Assembly: GCA_030388825.1 (NCBI GenBank)
Contig: CP128835.1
Span: 3,970,001-4,034,000, forward strand
Reading direction: 5' to 3'
DNA length: 64,000 nucleotides
From: Rossellomorea sp. AcN35-11
Lineage (GTDB): Bacteria; Bacillota; Bacilli; Bacillales; Bacillaceae_B
Below the pieces are notes generated by a model. It was given only the letters and a program-made list of their open reading frames with translations. It was not told the origin of the DNA and ran no database searches. Position 1 is the stretch's first letter. Each line of letters begins with the position of its first letter. The translations under genes and the position numbers were made by a program. This document shows, one piece after another, positions 45,992 to 56,060 of this stretch.

Positions 45992-46007
45992 TGACTAATA
46001 ATAGAAG

Positions 46008-46043
46008 AAAAGCCCCTCACACAACGGAGAGCTGGGCTTTTTT
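46008..46043 (+). terminator. Rho-independent terminator of the Gly/His-rich gene
   Basis: Arms AAAAGCCC / GGGCTTTTTT. Confidence 0.78.
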
Positions 46044-46199
46044 ACATATGTTTCAAGAGTGGTAGGAGCGATCCATTTAAGTGGGTCTTTCAACTTGGGA
46101 ATCCCAGTCAAATCATTATAGCCGTTCAAAATCCTATGAATTGTGTTACTATAGAAAAGTTAGTATTTCACAGGTTAATAGAATCAGGAGGAACTGAAT

Positions 46200-46925
46200 A
46201 TGGATTTCTTATTTCCACTCGGACTTGCCATTTCATCGGGAGCCATCATTGCTCTTTTAAAAATCATTGCAATCGATATCATATTATCCGGGGACAATGC
46301 GATCGTCATTGCCATGGCAACGAGAGGATTACCGAAAGAGCATCAAAATAAAGCGATTTTCTGGGGAACGGCTGGAGCTGTCATCCTTCGTATCTTCTTC
46401 GCTGCCATTGTTGTTTACCTATTAAAAATCCCCTATGTCCACCTTATCGGCGGAGTCCTTCTTTTGTGGATCGCATATAAAGTACTGGTTGAGGGGGAAG
46501 AAGAAGCAAATATTAAATCCCACACAGGACTTAGACAAGCCATTACGACCATCATTATCGCTGATGCCGTCATGAGCCTGGATAATGTGGTGGCCGTTGC
46601 AGGTGCAGCACACGGACATGTCGGTATGATCGCACTTGGGGTATTCATCTCGATCCCCATCATGATATTCGGATCAAAGGCGATTGTCAGAGTACTTGAG
46701 AAATATCGATGGATTGCCTATCTGGGAGCAGGAATCCTGGCATTTACCGCAGGTGAAATGATTGTCCGGGACGAGAAATTTTTAGACCTACTGAACATCC
46801 ATCATGGTCCTGTTACGTATTTAATCACAATCAGTCTGACAGTCGGTGTATTGCTCATTGGATACTTAGTAAATAAGAGAGCTGTTTCACACCACGGGAA
46901 TAAGATTGAACAATATCATGCTTAA
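46200..46925 (+). CDS. yjbE: TerC family membrane protein YjbE
   Basis: Seven-helix TerC-family transporter, 241 residues. Family acidic motifs are IIAIDIILSGDNAIVIAMATRG in helix 2 and IIADAVMSLDNVVAVAG in the central helix, as in the YjbE subgroup. TerC proteins export Mn2+, assisting metalation of secreted enzymes. AGGAGG precedes the ATG. I looked for a Mn-sensing yybP-ykoY riboswitch in the 150-nt leader and saw none. A terminator follows the stop. Confidence 0.92.
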   Translation: MDFLFPLGLAISSGAIIALLKIIAIDIILSGDNAIVIAMATRGLPKEHQNKAIFWGTAGAVILRIFFAAIVVYLLKIPYVHLIGGVLLLWIAYKVLVEGEEEANIKSHTGLRQAITTIIIADAVMSLDNVVAVAGAAHGHVGMIALGVFISIPIMIFGSKAIVRVLEKYRWIAYLGAGILAFTAGEMIVRDEKFLDLLNIHHGPVTYLITISLTVGVLLIGYLVNKRAVSHHGNKIEQYHA

Positions 46926-46929
46926 TTCC

Positions 46930-46962
46930 TAAAGAAGCTTACAAATGTAAGCTTCTTTTTGT
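46930..46962 (+). terminator. Rho-independent terminator of yjbE
   Basis: Stem AAAGAAGCTTACA / TGTAAGCTTCTTT, then T run. Confidence 0.88.
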
Positions 46963-47022
46963 TTGTGGTGAAATCTTTTGGGGATACTAAATGGCAGTTG
47001 ATTGAAGTGAGGACGTGGTGGT

Positions 47023-47727
47023 TTGGATTTCTTCATGAGTCAGGAATCACTGACTGCACTGGAATGGATATTACGCGCTGTGATTGGATTCATCTTTTTA
47101 CTGGTGATAGCTAAATTAATGGGACAAAGATCGATTGCACAGTTAAGGTTCCTTGACTTCGTCATGGCGCTGCTGATTGGGAACATCATGGCTCACCCAT
47201 TGTCAGACGAGGGGCTGGGGTTAAAAGGGTCCATGCTCACCATGGGCACATTGGTCGCTCTCTATCTGATCGGGGTGTATATCAGTTTACATTCAACTTT
47301 CATAAGGAAAATACTCGATCCTTCTCCTATTAAATTAATCCATAACGGGGAAATCCTCATCAAGAATCTCAAGAAAGCCAGAATACCATTGGACAGTCTT
47401 TTATCGGAATTAAGGAAGAAGCAGATCGAAGAAGTGGATAAAGTGGCATTGGCCCTGTGGGAAAGTGGTGGAGAAATTTCCTTCTTTCTTAAACCCCAGC
47501 ATCAACCTGTGACTGGAAAGGACCAGGGGCTCGCTCCAAAGAGATTTGATCTTCCCTTACCCATTATTGAAGATGGAAAAATCAATGGATCTCAGCTCAT
47601 GAGCCTCCAAAAAGATGATACGTGGCTTCATAACCATTTAAAAACAACCTATGATGTCACCGTGCATGAAGTATTACTTGCCACGATCGATAAAAACGAG
47701 AAGATAAAAATCTATCTATATAAGTAA
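47023..47727 (+). CDS. DUF421 (YetF/YdfS-type) membrane protein
   Basis: A 234-residue protein with three N-terminal transmembrane helices (about 15-33, 40-60, 65-85; motif KLMGQRSIAQLRFLDFVMAL) and a cytoplasmic domain with HNGEILIKNLKKARI and SELRKKQIEEVDKV, the DUF421 signature. Relatives include YetF and the spore inner-membrane 2Duf protein. Start is TTG 47023 after GTGGTGG; ATG 47035 is an alternative. Function unknown. Terminator shared with the convergent gene. Confidence 0.85.
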   Translation: MDFFMSQESLTALEWILRAVIGFIFLLVIAKLMGQRSIAQLRFLDFVMALLIGNIMAHPLSDEGLGLKGSMLTMGTLVALYLIGVYISLHSTFIRKILDPSPIKLIHNGEILIKNLKKARIPLDSLLSELRKKQIEEVDKVALALWESGGEISFFLKPQHQPVTGKDQGLAPKRFDLPLPIIEDGKINGSQLMSLQKDDTWLHNHLKTTYDVTVHEVLLATIDKNEKIKIYLYK

Positions 47728-47757
47728 AGCCCACTCCTCATAAGGAGTGGGCTTTTC
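47727..47757. terminator. Bidirectional terminator
   Basis: Stem AAAGCCCACTCCT / AGGAGTGGGCTTT between the DUF421 gene and the reductase gene. Confidence 0.9.
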
Positions 47758-47760
47758 ACA

Positions 47761-48810
47761 TTATTTCATCATCTTCTTGACGAGTTCTTTGTTTCTCTGT
47801 TTGAATACATCGTTATGAGAAGAAACCATGGCGGATTTAGTAGCTTCAGGCTGAATATATTGTTTCGCTTTATTGACTGCATTGGCTGCGTCCTGGAACG
47901 CCCCTGCAATCAAGTTCACCTTTCCGTCGTGTTTCAAGATGTCACCCGCTGCGTAAAGACCTTCAATTGATGATTCGCTTGTCGTCGTTCCAGCTATGTA
48001 ATACTGATCGATCATGTCGATATTCAATGAACTATTTTTAAGAAGGGAAGAATCGATTTCATACCCATGATTGATGATGACTTCATCAATAGGTAAGTGG
48101 GACACCTCACCAGTCAGTTGATTGGTCAATTGCACCTTTTCAATGGATTCATGATTGGCGGCTGCAATCAGCTTGGTAATCGATGTGTTAAGCAGGCATG
48201 TGGCCGAACTGTTCATGAGTTGGGCACATTGCGCTTCGTGACCGTTCAGGGCTTCCTTTCGATAGGCGACATATACTTTCTTCGCAACAGGCTCTAATTC
48301 ATTTGCCCAATCAATGGCTGAGTTTCCTCCACCTGAAATGATCACCGTTTTGTTCTTAAACCTTTTTAGTGACTTAACTGTATAGTTTAAATTCGTTACC
48401 TCGAATCGTTCTGCCCCTTCAATATCAAGCTTTTGAGGATTGATGATCCCGCTGCCGACTGCAATGATCACCGTTTTTGAGTAGTGCTTTGCCCCGGATG
48501 AACCCTCTAATATAAAGATGCCTTCTTCATTCTGTGTAATGGATTCCACCTTTTCGTTCAAGACGACAGACGGATCGAACGTCAATCCCTGTTGAACAAG
48601 CTGCTGAATTAACTTTTCCCCAGGTATGGGAGTGAGCCCGCCTACATCCCAAATCATTTTCTCTGGGTAGACGTGAATCTTTCCTCCCAACCTTGGTTGA
48701 AACTCGATGATCTTTGTTTTCATTTCTCTTAGTCCACTATAGAAAGCTGAGTAAAGTCCAGCTGGACCTCCCCCAATGACTGTCACATCAAATAGTTCGT
48801 GATTATCCAT
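47761..48810 (-). CDS. Ferredoxin-NADP reductase, thioredoxin-reductase-like (YcgT/YumC type)
   Basis: FAD flavoenzyme transferring electrons from NADPH to ferredoxin or flavodoxin; the likely role here is iron release from siderophores. FAD motif VIGGGPAGLYSAFYSG, NADPH motif VIISGGGNSAIDWA, and C-terminal GLYAAGD. The redox CxxC of true thioredoxin reductases is absent, as expected for the YcgT/YumC group. ATG 48810 follows AAGGAGTGG and gives 349 residues. A Fur box lies 30 nt upstream and a siderophore importer diverges from it, like iron-regulated ycgT. Confidence 0.92.
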   Translation of the reverse strand: MDNHELFDVTVIGGGPAGLYSAFYSGLREMKTKIIEFQPRLGGKIHVYPEKMIWDVGGLTPIPGEKLIQQLVQQGLTFDPSVVLNEKVESITQNEEGIFILEGSSGAKHYSKTVIIAVGSGIINPQKLDIEGAERFEVTNLNYTVKSLKRFKNKTVIISGGGNSAIDWANELEPVAKKVYVAYRKEALNGHEAQCAQLMNSSATCLLNTSITKLIAAANHESIEKVQLTNQLTGEVSHLPIDEVIINHGYEIDSSLLKNSSLNIDMIDQYYIAGTTTSESSIEGLYAAGDILKHDGKVNLIAGAFQDAANAVNKAKQYIQPEATKSAMVSSHNDVFKQRNKELVKKMMK

Positions 48811-48841
48811 TCCGTCCACTCCTTGAGTAATCAAAATGTAA

Positions 48842-48860
48842 TTGATTATCATTCTCAATT
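48842..48860 (-). promoter_or_regulatory. Fur box upstream of the ferredoxin-NADP reductase gene
   Basis: Minus strand AATTGAGAATGATAATCAA matches the core of the Fur consensus GATAATGATAATCATTATC at 13 or more of 19 positions. Confidence 0.78.
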
Positions 48861-48903
48861 AAATCCTACCCCTTTTTTTATGTTTTGACAATAGAAATTT
48901 TTA

Positions 48904-48932
48904 TTGACATTAGTAAAAAAGGATTATAGTAT
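48904..48932 (+). promoter_or_regulatory. Sigma-A promoter of the siderophore importer operon
   Basis: Perfect TTGACA (48904-48909), 17-nt spacer, TAGTAT (48927-48932); the Fur box follows 11 nt later. Confidence 0.85.
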
Positions 48933-48943
48933 GAGAGTTGTTC

Positions 48944-48962
48944 GAGAATGAGAATCATTATC
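48944..48962 (+). promoter_or_regulatory. Fur box at the siderophore importer promoter
   Basis: GAGAATGAGAATCATTATC, 17 of 19 to the classical Fur box, overlapping the expected transcription start, so iron-replete Fur should block the operon. Confidence 0.87.
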
Positions 48963-49789
48963 ACAACACTACTTAATAAACGGAGGTCTTGAAATGGTTC
49001 GCCTCTATACGAAAGAATTAAACATTGGCTACGGTGAACGCCTCATCGTGAAAAATTTAAGCGTCACAATCCCTGATAAAAAAGTGACAACCATCATAGG
49101 CTCCAACGGATGTGGAAAATCGACTTTACTGAAAGCGATTACCCGTATCATCCCCCATCGCTCCGGTAACGTCCTGTTGGATGGTGAGAACATTTCTAAA
49201 GGGAACACTAAGGAGTTAGCGAAGAAGATGGCGATTCTTCCACAAACCCCCGAGAGTGCCAGTGGACTGACGGTCGGGGAGTTGGTTTCATATGGCCGTT
49301 TCCCCCATCAAAAAGGAATGGGCCGACTATCCCAAAAAGATTATGACGTCATCAATTGGGCTCTTGAAGTGACAGGGACACTGGAGTTTAAGTACAGGGA
49401 AGTAGATGCCTTATCAGGAGGTCAACGACAACGCGTCTGGATTGCCATGGCCCTCGCCCAGGAAACAGATATCATCTTTCTCGATGAACCGACTACCTAT
49501 TTAGACATGGCTCACCAGCTGGAGGTACTGGAACTTCTGCAAAAGCTGAATAGAGAACAGGAACGTACCATCGTGATGGTCCTTCATGATTTGAATCAGG
49601 CTGCACGATTTGCCGACTATATCGTTGCTTTAAAAGAAGGAGAAATCGTGAAAGCAGGCGATTGTGAAGAAGTCATCACACATGAGGTGCTGAAACAAGT
49701 GTTTCAAATCGATGCTGAGATAGGGAGAGATCCTCGAACAAACAAGCCAATGTGTTACACATACAATTTACTTAAAGGAGAAGATCAAC

Positions 49790-50707
<918 letters not shown>

Positions 50708-50712
50708 TTCAC

Positions 50713-50746
50713 AAAGGGAATTCTTACCACAAGAATTCCCTTTCTT
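50713..50746 (+). terminator. Hairpin (partial terminator) after the binding-protein gene
   Basis: Stem AAAGGGAATTCTT / AAGAATTCCCTTT, then a T-rich tract; lies inside the operon, so probably attenuates the permease genes. Confidence 0.75.
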
Positions 50747-50773
50747 TCTACTCCACTAAAGAAAAGATGATTG

Positions 50774-51782
50774 ATGATGACAGCTGAAAATCAGCACATT
50801 CCATTTATTTATAAATTAATCGGGTCCACCTTCCTATTCGCTGCGGCTTTTCTTGTATCTGTGGTGTATGGGGCTGCGGATACAACGGTGAAGGACGTAT
50901 GGCTCGCATTGACTCCCGCCGGTGAAGGGGATAAAGTAACCCTCCTGAGGGAGATCCGCTTCCCCAGGGAAGTAGCCGCCATGGCTGTGGGAGCTTCTTT
51001 AGCCGTCTCTGGAGCCATCATGCAGGGTATGACACGAAACCCTCTTGCTGACCCGGGGTTACTTGGGTTGACAGCGGGAGCAAACGCCGCACTTGCTGTA
51101 TCTCTGGCCTTTTTTTCCCACCATCGGCTACTACGGCATTATGATTGCCTGCTTTATGGGTTCTGCCATCGGAGCCCTGTTGGTATTCGGCATCAGTTCA
51201 ATGAAACGCGGCGGATTCTCTCCCTTTAGGATTGTATTGGCAGGGGCTGCCGTTTCCGCCTTTTTATTTGCCATTTCGGAAGGAATCGGGCTCTACTTTA
51301 AACTTTCCAAAGACGTGTCCATGTGGACGGCCGGTGGAATGATCGGGACCACGTGGAACCAGCTACAGGTCATCGCACCTCTTATTTTAATCGGAATGTT
51401 GGTTTCATTATTTTTATCCAGACAGCTGACGATACTGAGTTTAAATGAGGAAGTTGCCCTCGGATTGGGACAACGGACAGTATTTGTGAAAACCATCCTG
51501 TTTATCGTCATTGTTATACTAGCAGGGGCTGCCGTGGCCCTTGTTGGAAATATGGTATTCATCGGCTTGATGATCCCCCATATGGTACGGGCTGTGGTTG
51601 GGACGGATTACCGTTTCATCATTCCCATCTCCACTCTGTTTGGAGCATCCTTCATGCTCCTCGCGGATACGCTCGGCCGAACAATTAACGCACCTTACGA
51701 AACACCAGTGGCAGCGATCGTCGCGATGATGGGTTTACCTTTCTTCCTGTTTATCGTGCATAAAGGAGGGAAGGGCTTCTGA
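50774..51782 (+). CDS. Iron-siderophore ABC permease, FecCD family, subunit 1 (one frame break)
   Basis: Membrane subunit of the importer. The first part has REIRFPREVAAMAVGASLAVSG and MQGMTRNPLADPGLLGLTAGAN, the FecCD signature; the second, in the next frame, has PFRIVLAGAAVSAFL, MWTAGGMIGTTW and FIGLMIPHMVRAVVGTDYR. Removing one T from the T7 run at 51110-51116 gives SLAFFPTIGYYG and a normal permease of about 335 residues with ten helices. The start is taken at ATG 50774; codons at 50771 and 50777 are also possible, all with weak ribosome sites. Its stop overlaps the next start (TGATG). Confidence 0.88.
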
Positions 51783-52789
51783 TGATACACCCAGATTTGA
51801 TCAAAAAACAACGACTATTTCTATTGGCTCTTCTGATCCTTCTGGCAGCAACAGCATTTATGAGTATTGGACTGGGCTATTCTTCTGTTTCATATGATCG
51901 CCTACTGCCTACTATTTTAGGTGAAGGTTCATTTAAAGAAGAATTCATACTCTTTTCCATCCGTTTACCAAGAATCATCATGACCATTTTGGCAGGGATG
52001 GCTCTTGCCCTTTCAGGTTCCATTCTACAAAGTATCACACGAAATGACTTGGCTGATCCGGGTATCATCGGGATCAATTCAGGGGCCGGGGCTGCCATTG
52101 CCATCTTCTTTTTATTTTTCCCTATCGATGCCGGCTCATTTGCGTATCTGCTGCCTATAGTGGCATTTGCCGGAGCACTGCTTACAGCCTGCTTGATCTA
52201 CCTATTTTCGTATAGTAAACGGAATGGGATTCAGCCTGTTAGGTTAGTCTTAGTCGGGGTCGGATTCTCCATGGCACTGTCGGGACTCATGATCATTCTC
52301 ATCTCCAGTGCTGAACGGGCAAAAGTGGATTTCATCGCCTTGTGGCTGGCAGGGAATATCTGGGGGTCAGACTGGCCGTTCATCTGGGCGCTTATCCCCT
52401 GGTTGGTCATTCTGATTCCGTTTGCACTCTATAAATCCCAAATGTTGAATCTTTTGGGAGTAAGTGAGCCTGTCTCTGTTGGTGTAGGAGTTTCCATCAA
52501 CCGTGAACGTTTTATTATGCTGATGACAGCTGTTGCCTTAGCTGCATCGGCTGTTTCGGTGACAGGTGGGATCGCCTTTATAGGATTAATGGCCCCCCAT
52601 ATCGCCAAGGCACTTGTGGGACCCCGTAATCAATTATTCATCCCCATCGCCATCCTGCTGGGCGGGTGGCTATTACTCCTCGCTGACACCATCGGCAGGA
52701 ACATCCTGGAACCTGACGGAATACCAGCGGGAATCATGATCGCTCTAATCGGTGCACCCTACTTTATGTATCTGTTAGTGAAGAAATAA
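51782..52789 (+). CDS. Iron-siderophore ABC permease, FecCD family, subunit 2
   Basis: Second membrane subunit, 335 residues, nine to ten helices. SIRLPRIIMTILAGMALALSG, LQSITRNDLADPGIIGINSGAG and FIGLMAPHIAKALVGPRN are the FecCD hallmarks, the last containing the cytoplasmic coupling loop. Start ATG 51782 overlaps the stop of subunit 1, showing translational coupling; together they form a heterodimeric channel. The Fur promoter at 48.9 kb drives all four genes. Confidence 0.93.
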   Translation: MIHPDLIKKQRLFLLALLILLAATAFMSIGLGYSSVSYDRLLPTILGEGSFKEEFILFSIRLPRIIMTILAGMALALSGSILQSITRNDLADPGIIGINSGAGAAIAIFFLFFPIDAGSFAYLLPIVAFAGALLTACLIYLFSYSKRNGIQPVRLVLVGVGFSMALSGLMIILISSAERAKVDFIALWLAGNIWGSDWPFIWALIPWLVILIPFALYKSQMLNLLGVSEPVSVGVGVSINRERFIMLMTAVALAASAVSVTGGIAFIGLMAPHIAKALVGPRNQLFIPIAILLGGWLLLLADTIGRNILEPDGIPAGIMIALIGAPYFMYLLVKK

Positions 52790-52796
52790 TCGAAAG

Positions 52797-52879
52797 AGGG
52801 ACGGACCTCTGCATTCTATATTTCTTTAGAAGAATGTGAGTGAAACAAGAATCTGTGTGCTGAAGAAGGTCCGTCCCTC
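52797..52879. repeat. GGGACGGACC inverted repeat, copy 4 (long loop)
   Basis: Arms GAGGGACGGACCT (52797-52809) and AGGTCCGTCCCTC (52867-52879), separated by about 57 nt. Same arms as the hairpins at 19.4, 23.4 and 24.2 kb, here opened by an insert. Confidence 0.8.
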
Positions 52880-52894
52880 CTTGAGTACTCTATC

Positions 52895-52928
52895 CAAAAA
52901 AGGTACCGGCATCATCCGGTACCTTTTT
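52895..52928 (+). terminator. Rho-independent terminator of the siderophore importer operon
   Basis: Stem AAAAAGGTACCGG / CCGGTACCTTTTT. The 52930-53047 stretch after it has no gene; a GAACG/CGTTC pair is its only structure. Confidence 0.88.
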
Positions 52929-53047
52929 CAATTAATCTCTTCAATCTTTCGTCAAAGCACCCTGAACGGTTCAGCTGGCGCGTTCAGGCCAATGCTTCCT
53001 TCATAACGGAATTCCAATCATACCTAATCTAACATTTCACACCATTT

Positions 53048-54010
53048 TTATAAGTTCATCACTTCTTCAATGAAGTCTTTCACCCGTTTCTTGTATTCCT
53101 CTTCTTCCACTGTAAATCCTTCCGTATGGCCAGCTCCAGGGACGATCCATAATTCTTTTGGAGTGTTGGTTGCCTCATAGAGGCGATAGGCCATCTCCGT
53201 AGGGACCAGTTCATCCTGATCGCCATGAATGATGAACAGGGGCAATCGATTCTTCTTCACCTGTTCGAGTGAAGAGGCTTCCCTGAATGTGTATCCTGCC
53301 CTGACTTTGGTCACAATACTCGTTACCTCCATGATTGGAAATGAAGGTAAGCGATATAGATACTTCAATTGATGTGAAAGCTCCTCTTCCAGGGATGTAT
53401 ATCCACTGTCTGCAATGATTCCCTTCACTTCTTTCGGGAGATCTTCCCCGCTAGTCATCAACACGGTCGCTGCCCCCATGGAAAAACCGTGCAGGAATAT
53501 GGATGCCTGTTCTTTTTCATTGATTAATAGATTGATCCATTCCTTATAGTCCACTCGATCGTCCCATCCGTAGCCGATATAATCCCCTTCACTTTTCCCA
53601 TGTCCTCTTGCGTCGGGCTTGAGGATATTGTATCCTTCCTCGTAATAGAACCTTGTGACTTCCGGCATCTGCTCGCTGTTCCCTTTATACCCGTGAGCCA
53701 GGATGACGGACTTCCCATTTGGGTTATCATTTTCAAGATATTGAGCCTTCAGGGTCAAACCGTCTTTTGTCTCAACCTGTACCGTTTCAAAGTTCCGTTT
53801 ACTTGTCCAGTCCCTCAATTCTTCCAATCTTTTCTGTTCTTCCTCCAATACGCTCACGGCTTCCACCGCTTCCTCCGTCCCCCCATATAATTCAATAGAC
53901 TCATTACTTCTATTAATTGCCACTTCATAAAAGTAATTCCCAGCTACAACAAGACCTGCTCCCAACACAATAAGAATGATCCCCATCATCCATACGATCC
54001 TTTTTTTCAT
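53048..54010 (-). CDS. Membrane-anchored alpha/beta hydrolase (YqkD-like)
   Basis: A 320-residue serine hydrolase with an N-terminal transmembrane anchor (about residues 5-25) and the catalytic domain outside. The oxyanion region is LAHGYKGNSEQM, nucleophile GFSMGAA, acid in HGDQDELVP, base in GAGHTEGF: a complete triad. GHGKSEGDYIGYGWDDR is typical of the YqkD/BEM46 branch. ATG 54010 has GGAGGAG upstream. Substrate unknown. Monocistronic as far as seen; 54011-54171 holds no further gene. Confidence 0.88.
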   Translation of the reverse strand: MKKRIVWMMGIILIVLGAGLVVAGNYFYEVAINRSNESIELYGGTEEAVEAVSVLEEEQKRLEELRDWTSKRNFETVQVETKDGLTLKAQYLENDNPNGKSVILAHGYKGNSEQMPEVTRFYYEEGYNILKPDARGHGKSEGDYIGYGWDDRVDYKEWINLLINEKEQASIFLHGFSMGAATVLMTSGEDLPKEVKGIIADSGYTSLEEELSHQLKYLYRLPSFPIMEVTSIVTKVRAGYTFREASSLEQVKKNRLPLFIIHGDQDELVPTEMAYRLYEATNTPKELWIVPGAGHTEGFTVEEEEYKKRVKDFIEEVMNL

Positions 54011-54171
54011 GACCCGTTCTCCTCCGTACAAGTATTTATTACTATTTTACTTGAATTCTCCTTAAGATTCATAGAGGAATGCATCGTGATGCAGGTCTTT
54101 TCAACCAACCCCCTCCGCCTAAATACCAACGAAAGAAGAGCTTATCTTCCACATAACGGAAAACAAGCTCT

Positions 54172-54790
54172 TCACGAGTCTTTCTTCTCTTCTACCAGCT
54201 CCGTGTATACGACCAATCGTTCTACGTAATTCCGAATTTCCCTGTCAAAATAACCAGTGCATGTTATCAAATTCAGCCTCGGTTTCTGACTGGGACCAAA
54301 AATGTTTCGTAATGGCGCATCATCCTTTTGATAAGCGACTTTTTCCATTACGACAAAAGTCAGTCTTTCCCCGTTTTCATCCTGCAAATGGATTTCATCA
54401 CCCGGTTCAAGCTCTTTCAATTCGTAAAAAACCGCCGGCTGCTTCTCGTCATCTACGTGGCCTGCAAGAACAGCGTTCCCTCTTTCTCCTGGTTGAAAGC
54501 CCGGCTCAAACCAAGCCACATCCTTACCGTTGTCGGGAACCTCCATGTTTCCTTCCTTATCTAGTCCGAATTCCTTGATGGGTGCTTCCAGATCAAGTTT
54601 CGGTATGGAAAGAACTGCGGGAGTTATCCTTCTTTCTTCCACTGGCGGATCAACTGCTGGAGAAACGGGCTTTACAGGCTGTTTAACGTTGGATGATTGA
54701 ACCTCACTCTCTGTAACCACTTGAGGCTCTTCGGCAGCACAAGCTGCCAGAAGAGCCATCAAAGGGGATAGATAGTAGAAGCCGTTTCAT
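54172..54790 (-). CDS. Class F sortase (one frame break in the signal region)
   Basis: Transpeptidase attaching LPXTG-type proteins to peptidoglycan. The sortase domain begins VLSIPKLDLEAPIKEFG; catalytic His is in VLAGHVD, Cys in LNLITCTGYFD (TLxTC motif), and Arg in NYVERLVVY. The natural start appears to be ATG 54790, overlapping the stop of the upstream gene (TAATG): MKRLLLSIP, then one extra base near 54761-54767 (AAA or GGGG), then LMALLAACAAEE, which forms a lipobox-like or membrane-anchor signal. Without correction translation would have to start at an internal TTG or ATG. Its adjacent substrate strengthens the call. Confidence 0.87.
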
Positions 54791-55582
54791 TATTTTTGAA
54801 GTTTTCTGCGGGTTACAAATAGTAGTGCAGCTCCACCTAATACTGCCGTTGCAAGGACGATTGGAAGAGTAGAAGACGATTCAGTCGCTGCTCCACCCAT
54901 TCCTGTCTCAGGCATGCTTCCAGGCATTAACGTGTAATCTTTCAATACAAGCACTTCTAATTGATCCGCTGTGTTAATGGCAAATACACTGTATACCGTG
55001 TTTTCTTCAAGCATGGTTCCAGAAAGATCCAGCACTTGATCTCCTTCAGGCGTTCTGATTTCTAAATCATATGTTCCTGGATCTAATTCCTTGTAATCCG
55101 TGATTGCCTTGAACTCGGCTCCACTGAATAGTGCATCTCCTCCAACAAGGCCTACATCAACGGTAGGTGCATCAGGTGAAAGATGCCCAACCCGAACCTT
55201 TGTCTTTCCTTCTGTTACTTCCATGGAATCCTGTGCCACAACCAATTCAAGGTTTTCTACTGTGTTAGCAGCAGCCACTGTGTAAGCCATTCCTGCTTGA
55301 ACCGTTAAATCTTGAGAAATGACAGGGTCTTCACTTCCCATCGTCCCTGCAGCATAAATTTCTACTTTATGATCCCCGGCTGGAAGGTTCATATAATCTG
55401 TTGCAGCTTTAAATTCTGCACCTTCAACCACTGCATTTCCATCTACATATACATCAACAGCTGGAGCATCAGGAGAAGCATGTACAATTCGTACCATGGC
55501 ATCATTCTCAGCCTGCAAATGCACCTCCAGCCAGTGATAACATTACCATTACAGTTGCTAAAATCGAGAAAATCTTTTTCAT
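54790..55582 (-). CDS. DUF4397 surface protein with sortase signal (one frame break)
   Basis: Cell-wall-anchored protein of about 263 residues. Two DUF4397 repeats, MVRIVHASPDAPAVDVYVDG (about 25-125) and RVGHLSPDAPTVDVGLVGG (about 130-220), are followed by a sorting signal: MPETG, a hydrophobic helix, and a RRKLQK tail. The signal peptide MKKIFSILATVMVMLSLAGG from ATG 55582 (AAAGGAG upstream) is one frame off; removing one base of CC at 55512-55513 gives AFA-AEND, a standard cleavage site. The downstream class F sortase, coupled by TAATG, is its probable anchoring enzyme. Function of DUF4397 is unknown. Confidence 0.87.
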
Positions 55583-55604
55583 TTCTTCCACTCCTTTTGT
55601 ATTT

Positions 55605-55664
55605 TGTACAAGTTTTGTAGTTTACTTGTACATTTACTGTATAACCTTTTGGAATGGAATTCAA
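55605..55664 (-). promoter_or_regulatory. Promoter and operator-like inverted repeat of the DUF4397-sortase operon
   Basis: TTGAAT (55659-55664), 17-nt spacer, TACAGT (55636-55641) on the minus strand. Just downstream, TGTACAAG-N12-CTTGTACA (55605-55632) is a perfect 8-bp inverted repeat covering the start region, a good place for a repressor. The regulator is unknown. Confidence 0.6.
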
Positions 55665-55901
55665 CTAATAAACTGTCTCATTAGCACATTCAACTCTCTA
55701 ATCGATTTGACTGGGTCTCCCTTTTCAAAAGAAAGGCTGTTATAAAGAGATTTCACACCCTAAACCCGTTACCTAGGACCCGGTTGGCTCCGGACCCATT
55801 TCGCATCTCGCAGAAAAATCTTTCCCATTCCAATTGACACATTCCGATTGATGCATATAGAATGTGAACTAATCATTGCCACAAATATACTTTTTCATAT
55901 A

Positions 55902-56036
55902 CTCGTATAATATTGGAAATATGGTCCAAAAGTTTCTACCAAACTACCGTAAATGGTTTGACTACGAGAGAGATCAGGGACAGTAGTCTCTGTTCTTCTC
56001 TCTCTATGTCAAACCCCGGGTAGCACCCGGGGTTTT
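55902..56036 (+). promoter_or_regulatory. Purine riboswitch (guanine-type) with terminator, upstream of adeC
   Basis: Aptamer 55902-55968: P1 CTCGTA/TACGAG, P2 around ATATGGTCC, the AAGTTTCTACC core, P3 CAAAC/GTTTG with loop containing CCGTAAATG, and junction GACTA. The base at the specificity position is C, as in guanine/hypoxanthine sensors, whereas adenine sensors have T. The expression platform holds a GAGAGAGA ... TCTCTCTC helix and a terminator ACCCCGGGT/ACCCGGGGT with T run (56013-56036). Ligand binding would stop transcription into adeC. The region 55670-55900 upstream has no gene. Confidence 0.93.
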
Positions 56037-56060
56037 TCATTTAGAAAAGGAGAGATCCCT

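Noticed and set aside
45759..45998. Alternative frame overlapping the Gly/His-rich gene
   Set aside because: No ribosome site; its openness follows from the repetitive composition of the main frame.
46046..46199. Possible Mn-sensing yybP-ykoY riboswitch before the TerC-family gene
   Set aside because: The leader lacks the conserved core and terminator pair of that class.
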